Source: JBFWNZ01 sp050250795 (GTDB lineage Bacteria > Pseudomonadota > Alphaproteobacteria > UBA8366). Taken from it: 9,237 nucleotides of DNA. This document shows positions 6,211-9,237 of the stretch, piece by piece. The stretch lies in the NCBI GenBank assembly GCA_050250795.1, contig JBFWNZ010000141.1:1-9237 (forward strand), in the 5' to 3' direction. Made by a program: the position numbers and the translations under genes. Under the pieces are notes generated by a model that worked only from the letters and a program-made list of their open reading frames with translations, did no database searches and was not told where the DNA came from. The number at the start of each line of letters is the position of its first letter. The stretch's first letter is position 1.

Positions 6211-7083
6211 TCAGTCGTTCGCCAGCAGGTGAATCAGGCTGGAGGTGTCCCAGCGGTTGCCGCCGCGCGCCTGCACCGTCGCATAGAACTGGTCGATCAG
6301 GGCCGTGGCGGGAAGCCGCGCACCGTTCACCTTGGCTTCGGAAAAGCAGATGCCCAGGTCCTTGCGCATCCAGTCCACCGCAAAGCCGAACTCGAACTCG
6401 CCCTTGCACATGGTCGAGGCCCGATTCTCCATCTGCCAGGAACCGGCCGCGCCCTTCGAGATCGTGTCGATCACCTTCTGCATGTCCAGACCGGCCTTGA
6501 GACCGAAATTCACGCCCTCGGACAGCCCCTGCACCAAACCCGCGATGCAGATCTGATTCACCATCTTGGTCAATTGCCCGCTGCCGGCCGGACCGATCAG
6601 CGTCACCTGACGGGCGTAGCTTTGGGCGACCGGCGCCGCGGCGTCGAAATCCGCCTGATCGCCGCCGCACATCACCGTCAGCACGCCGTTCTCGGCCCCC
6701 GCCTGCCCACCAGAGACCGGCGCATCGACAAAGCCCAGCCCCTTGGCCTTTGCCGCGGCATACAGCTCGCGCGCGAGAATGGCCGACGCCGTGGTGTTGT
6801 CGATATGGATAGCCCCCTTCTGCATGCCGGCATAGATGCCGTCGGAGCCGAGCACAACGCTGCGGACATCGTCATCGTTGCCCACGCAGGTGAAGACGAA
6901 ATCGGCACCGGCCGCGGCCTCGCGCGGCGTCGGGGCCAGCTTGCCGCCATGCTGGGCGACCCATTTCTCGGCCTTCGCGGTGTTGCGGTTGTAAACCGTC
7001 ACCTCATGGCCGCCCTTGTTCCGCAAGTGGCCCGCCATCGGATAACCCATGACACCGAGGCCGATGAATGCCGTCTTCGCCAT
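6211..7083 (-). CDS. NAD(P)-dependent oxidoreductase, 3-hydroxyisobutyrate dehydrogenase family
   Basis: This 290-residue beta-hydroxyacid dehydrogenase has a complete Rossmann domain with GLGVMG at residues 8-13. Asn32-Arg33 follow the second strand (VYNRNTAK), a pattern that usually favours NADP(H). The substrate-binding signature is DAPVSGGQAGAENG (120-133). The catalytic lysine is K173 in GSGQLTKMVNQ, with N176 also conserved, and the C-terminal helical domain is full length. Relatives act on 3-hydroxyisobutyrate, tartronate semialdehyde, succinic semialdehyde, glyoxylate or sulfolactaldehyde; the sequence does not decide between them. No valine-degradation or glycerate-pathway genes are adjacent. 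AGGGAG lies 10 nt before the ATG, and a candidate promoter lies at 7137-7165. The gene ends 23 bp from the convergent mazG stop. Confidence 0.92.
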   Translation of the reverse strand: MAKTAFIGLGVMGYPMAGHLRNKGGHEVTVYNRNTAKAEKWVAQHGGKLAPTPREAAAGADFVFTCVGNDDDVRSVVLGSDGIYAGMQKGAIHIDNTTASAILARELYAAAKAKGLGFVDAPVSGGQAGAENGVLTVMCGGDQADFDAAAPVAQSYARQVTLIGPAGSGQLTKMVNQICIAGLVQGLSEGVNFGLKAGLDMQKVIDTISKGAAGSWQMENRASTMCKGEFEFGFAVDWMRKDLGICFSEAKVNGARLPATALIDQFYATVQARGGNRWDTSSLIHLLAND

Positions 7084-7136
7084 AGCGTGAAGTCTCCCTG
7101 AAGGTTTGTTCGGTTCGCCGCGCGGATTCGGGCGGC

Positions 7137-7165
7137 ATCTTAGCGGCGCTGCCGGCCGCCCTCAA
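7137..7165 (-). promoter_or_regulatory. Candidate sigma-70-type promoter of the reductase gene
   Basis: On the minus strand, TTGAGG (7165-7160) and TAAGAT (7142-7137) are separated by exactly 17 bp. Each matches four of six consensus positions, and the pair would start RNA near 7130, about 47 nt before the reductase ATG. A 7-bp inverted repeat GGGCGGC/GCCGCCC (7130-7136 and 7155-7161) brackets the -10 box. In GC-rich DNA this could be chance. Confidence 0.4.
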
Positions 7166-7181
7166 TCGAGCGCAGGCCGCG

Positions 7182-7982
7182 TCAATCCTCGGGGCGCGAC
7201 AGACGGTCGAGGATCGCGTGCCAGGAGTCCGGGTCCGGCGCGCTCAGCAGCGCTTCCACCCGGTCGCCCGGCCTATAGGTCACGCCGTCGGCACGCGCGG
7301 TATGGCCGCCCGCCTCGCGATGCAGCAGCACGCCCGGCGCATGATCCCAGCTCCACAGGCGCCGGTAGAGCGAGAAATGCTTGTTCCCCTTGGCCATATC
7401 CGAGAAATCGTGACCGGCGCAGCGATGCGTCACCAGCGTCCCGAATGCGTCCAGCCGCGACCGCAGCCGGTCGCGCAGATCGTCGCCGAGTGCCCGGGCG
7501 TTGACCGACCCCACCATCTCCGCCAGCGGCACGGCCGATGCGGCCTGCAGGCGCGTTCCGTCGGCCCAGGCGCCGCTTCCCTCCTCCGCAACCCGCATTT
7601 CCGACGCCACAGGGTCGAGTATCCAGGCCGCCACCGTCCGCCCATGGCGCACGAAAGCGACCTGCACGACGAAGGGCGTCTTGCCGGCGGCGAAATTCGC
7701 CGTCCCATCCACGGGGTCGACGAGCCAGAAGGCGTCCTCGCCCAACAGCAGATCGTGCAGCGTCGCATCGGCATGGGCAGCCTCTTCGCCCACGAAACCC
7801 GCTTCCGGCTCGATGTCCTTGAGAATGCGCTGCAAACGGCGCTCGGCCTCGATATCGGCGACGGTCACGACATCGCCGGGCCGCTTCTCCATCACCTCGC
7901 CTGCCGCCAGCCGCTGGAAGCGCGGCAGGATGTCGAGTTCGGCCGCTTCCCGCAGCGCGGCCGATACCCTCTCCATATCCAT
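7182..7982 (-). CDS. Inositol monophosphatase family protein
   Basis: This 266-residue protein belongs to the lithium-sensitive, Mg-dependent phosphatase superfamily, which includes inositol-phosphate, histidinol-phosphate and 3'-phosphoadenosine 5'-phosphate (PAP) phosphatases. The metal-binding residues are present: E66-E67 in VGEEAA, D89 and D92 in LVDPVDGTANF, and D213 in SWDHAPG. VVTVADIEAE (38-47) matches the N-terminal motif. The C-terminal part keeps the usual EAGG element. The specific substrate is not evident; the relaxed ends and lack of his or cys genes nearby leave it open. The frame is open upstream to 8150 through the groL terminator, so the start is set at the ATG at 7982, with an alternative ATG at 7976; neither has a clear Shine-Dalgarno sequence. 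It sits 21 bp after the groL terminator, leaving little room for its own promoter. Confidence 0.9.
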   Translation of the reverse strand: MDMERVSAALREAAELDILPRFQRLAAGEVMEKRPGDVVTVADIEAERRLQRILKDIEPEAGFVGEEAAHADATLHDLLLGEDAFWLVDPVDGTANFAAGKTPFVVQVAFVRHGRTVAAWILDPVASEMRVAEEGSGAWADGTRLQAASAVPLAEMVGSVNARALGDDLRDRLRSRLDAFGTLVTHRCAGHDFSDMAKGNKHFSLYRRLWSWDHAPGVLLHREAGGHTARADGVTYRPGDRVEALLSAPDPDSWHAILDRLSRPED

Positions 7983-8003
7983 GCGTATCGCTTTCGCTGA
8001 ACC

Positions 8004-8038
8004 GAAAAAGAAAAGGGGCCGCACCTCGATGCGGCCCC
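8004..8038 (-). terminator. Intrinsic terminator downstream of groL
   Basis: On the minus strand a perfect 9-bp GC-rich stem, GGGGCCGCA paired with TGCGGCCCC (8038-8030 and 8023-8015), closes a 6-nt loop. TTTTCTTTTT follows at 8014-8005. The stem starts 26 bp after the groL stop. The plus strand lacks a T tract, so the terminator works only in the groL direction. Confidence 0.93.
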
Positions 8039-8064
8039 CGATACTAACGGAATGAAGCGGCCGG

Positions 8065-9237
<1,173 letters not shown>

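Overview
The window looks like chromosomal DNA from a high-GC alphaproteobacterium, most likely Rhodospirillales-like. That placement is inferred from gene order (holB-metG-tatD-MBL hydrolase), codon use and the alphaproteobacterial style of the MazG, MetRS and GroEL proteins; the genus cannot be fixed from sequence alone. No tRNA, rRNA, insertion sequence, prophage gene or CRISPR array was seen. Every gap between genes is under 200 bp.

Left block (1-3646, + strand): a tightly packed housekeeping run. It holds the C-terminal part of holB (DNA polymerase III delta'), metG (a compact zinc-free methionyl-tRNA synthetase), a TatD-family metal-dependent hydrolase and an MBL-fold hydrolase of the PhnP-like group. 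Gaps are 37 and 5 bp, and the last pair overlaps by 4 bp, so a single transcript is likely. The run ends in a perfect 4 x 19-bp tandem duplication that begins inside the last codons of the MBL gene. An AT-rich island follows, which stands out sharply from its GC-rich surroundings.

Middle block (3781-5323, - strand): a strong intrinsic terminator closes a two-gene operon for the beta (PP) and alpha (Pyr) subunits of a thiamine-diphosphate-dependent decarboxylase of the sulfopyruvate/phosphonopyruvate type. Upstream on the same strand is an 88-residue uncharacterised protein with a possible ribbon-helix-helix pattern. A perfect 20-bp palindrome sits between this small gene and the divergent mazG, with a GATAAT hexamer in each arm. 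It is the best candidate regulatory site in the window.

Right block (5381-9237): mazG (+, NTP pyrophosphohydrolase) converges on a 3-hydroxyisobutyrate-dehydrogenase-family reductase (-). Next come an inositol-monophosphatase-family phosphatase (-) and the C-terminal 390 residues of the chaperonin GroEL (-), whose tail combines a His-rich segment with the usual GGM repeats. A clear terminator follows groL and lies only 21 bp before the phosphatase start.

Most of the window is ordinary core genome. The places worth a second look are the palindrome with its small divergent protein, the tandem duplication next to the AT island, the decarboxylase pair of unknown substrate, and the GroEL tail. 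No convincing new multi-gene system was found.
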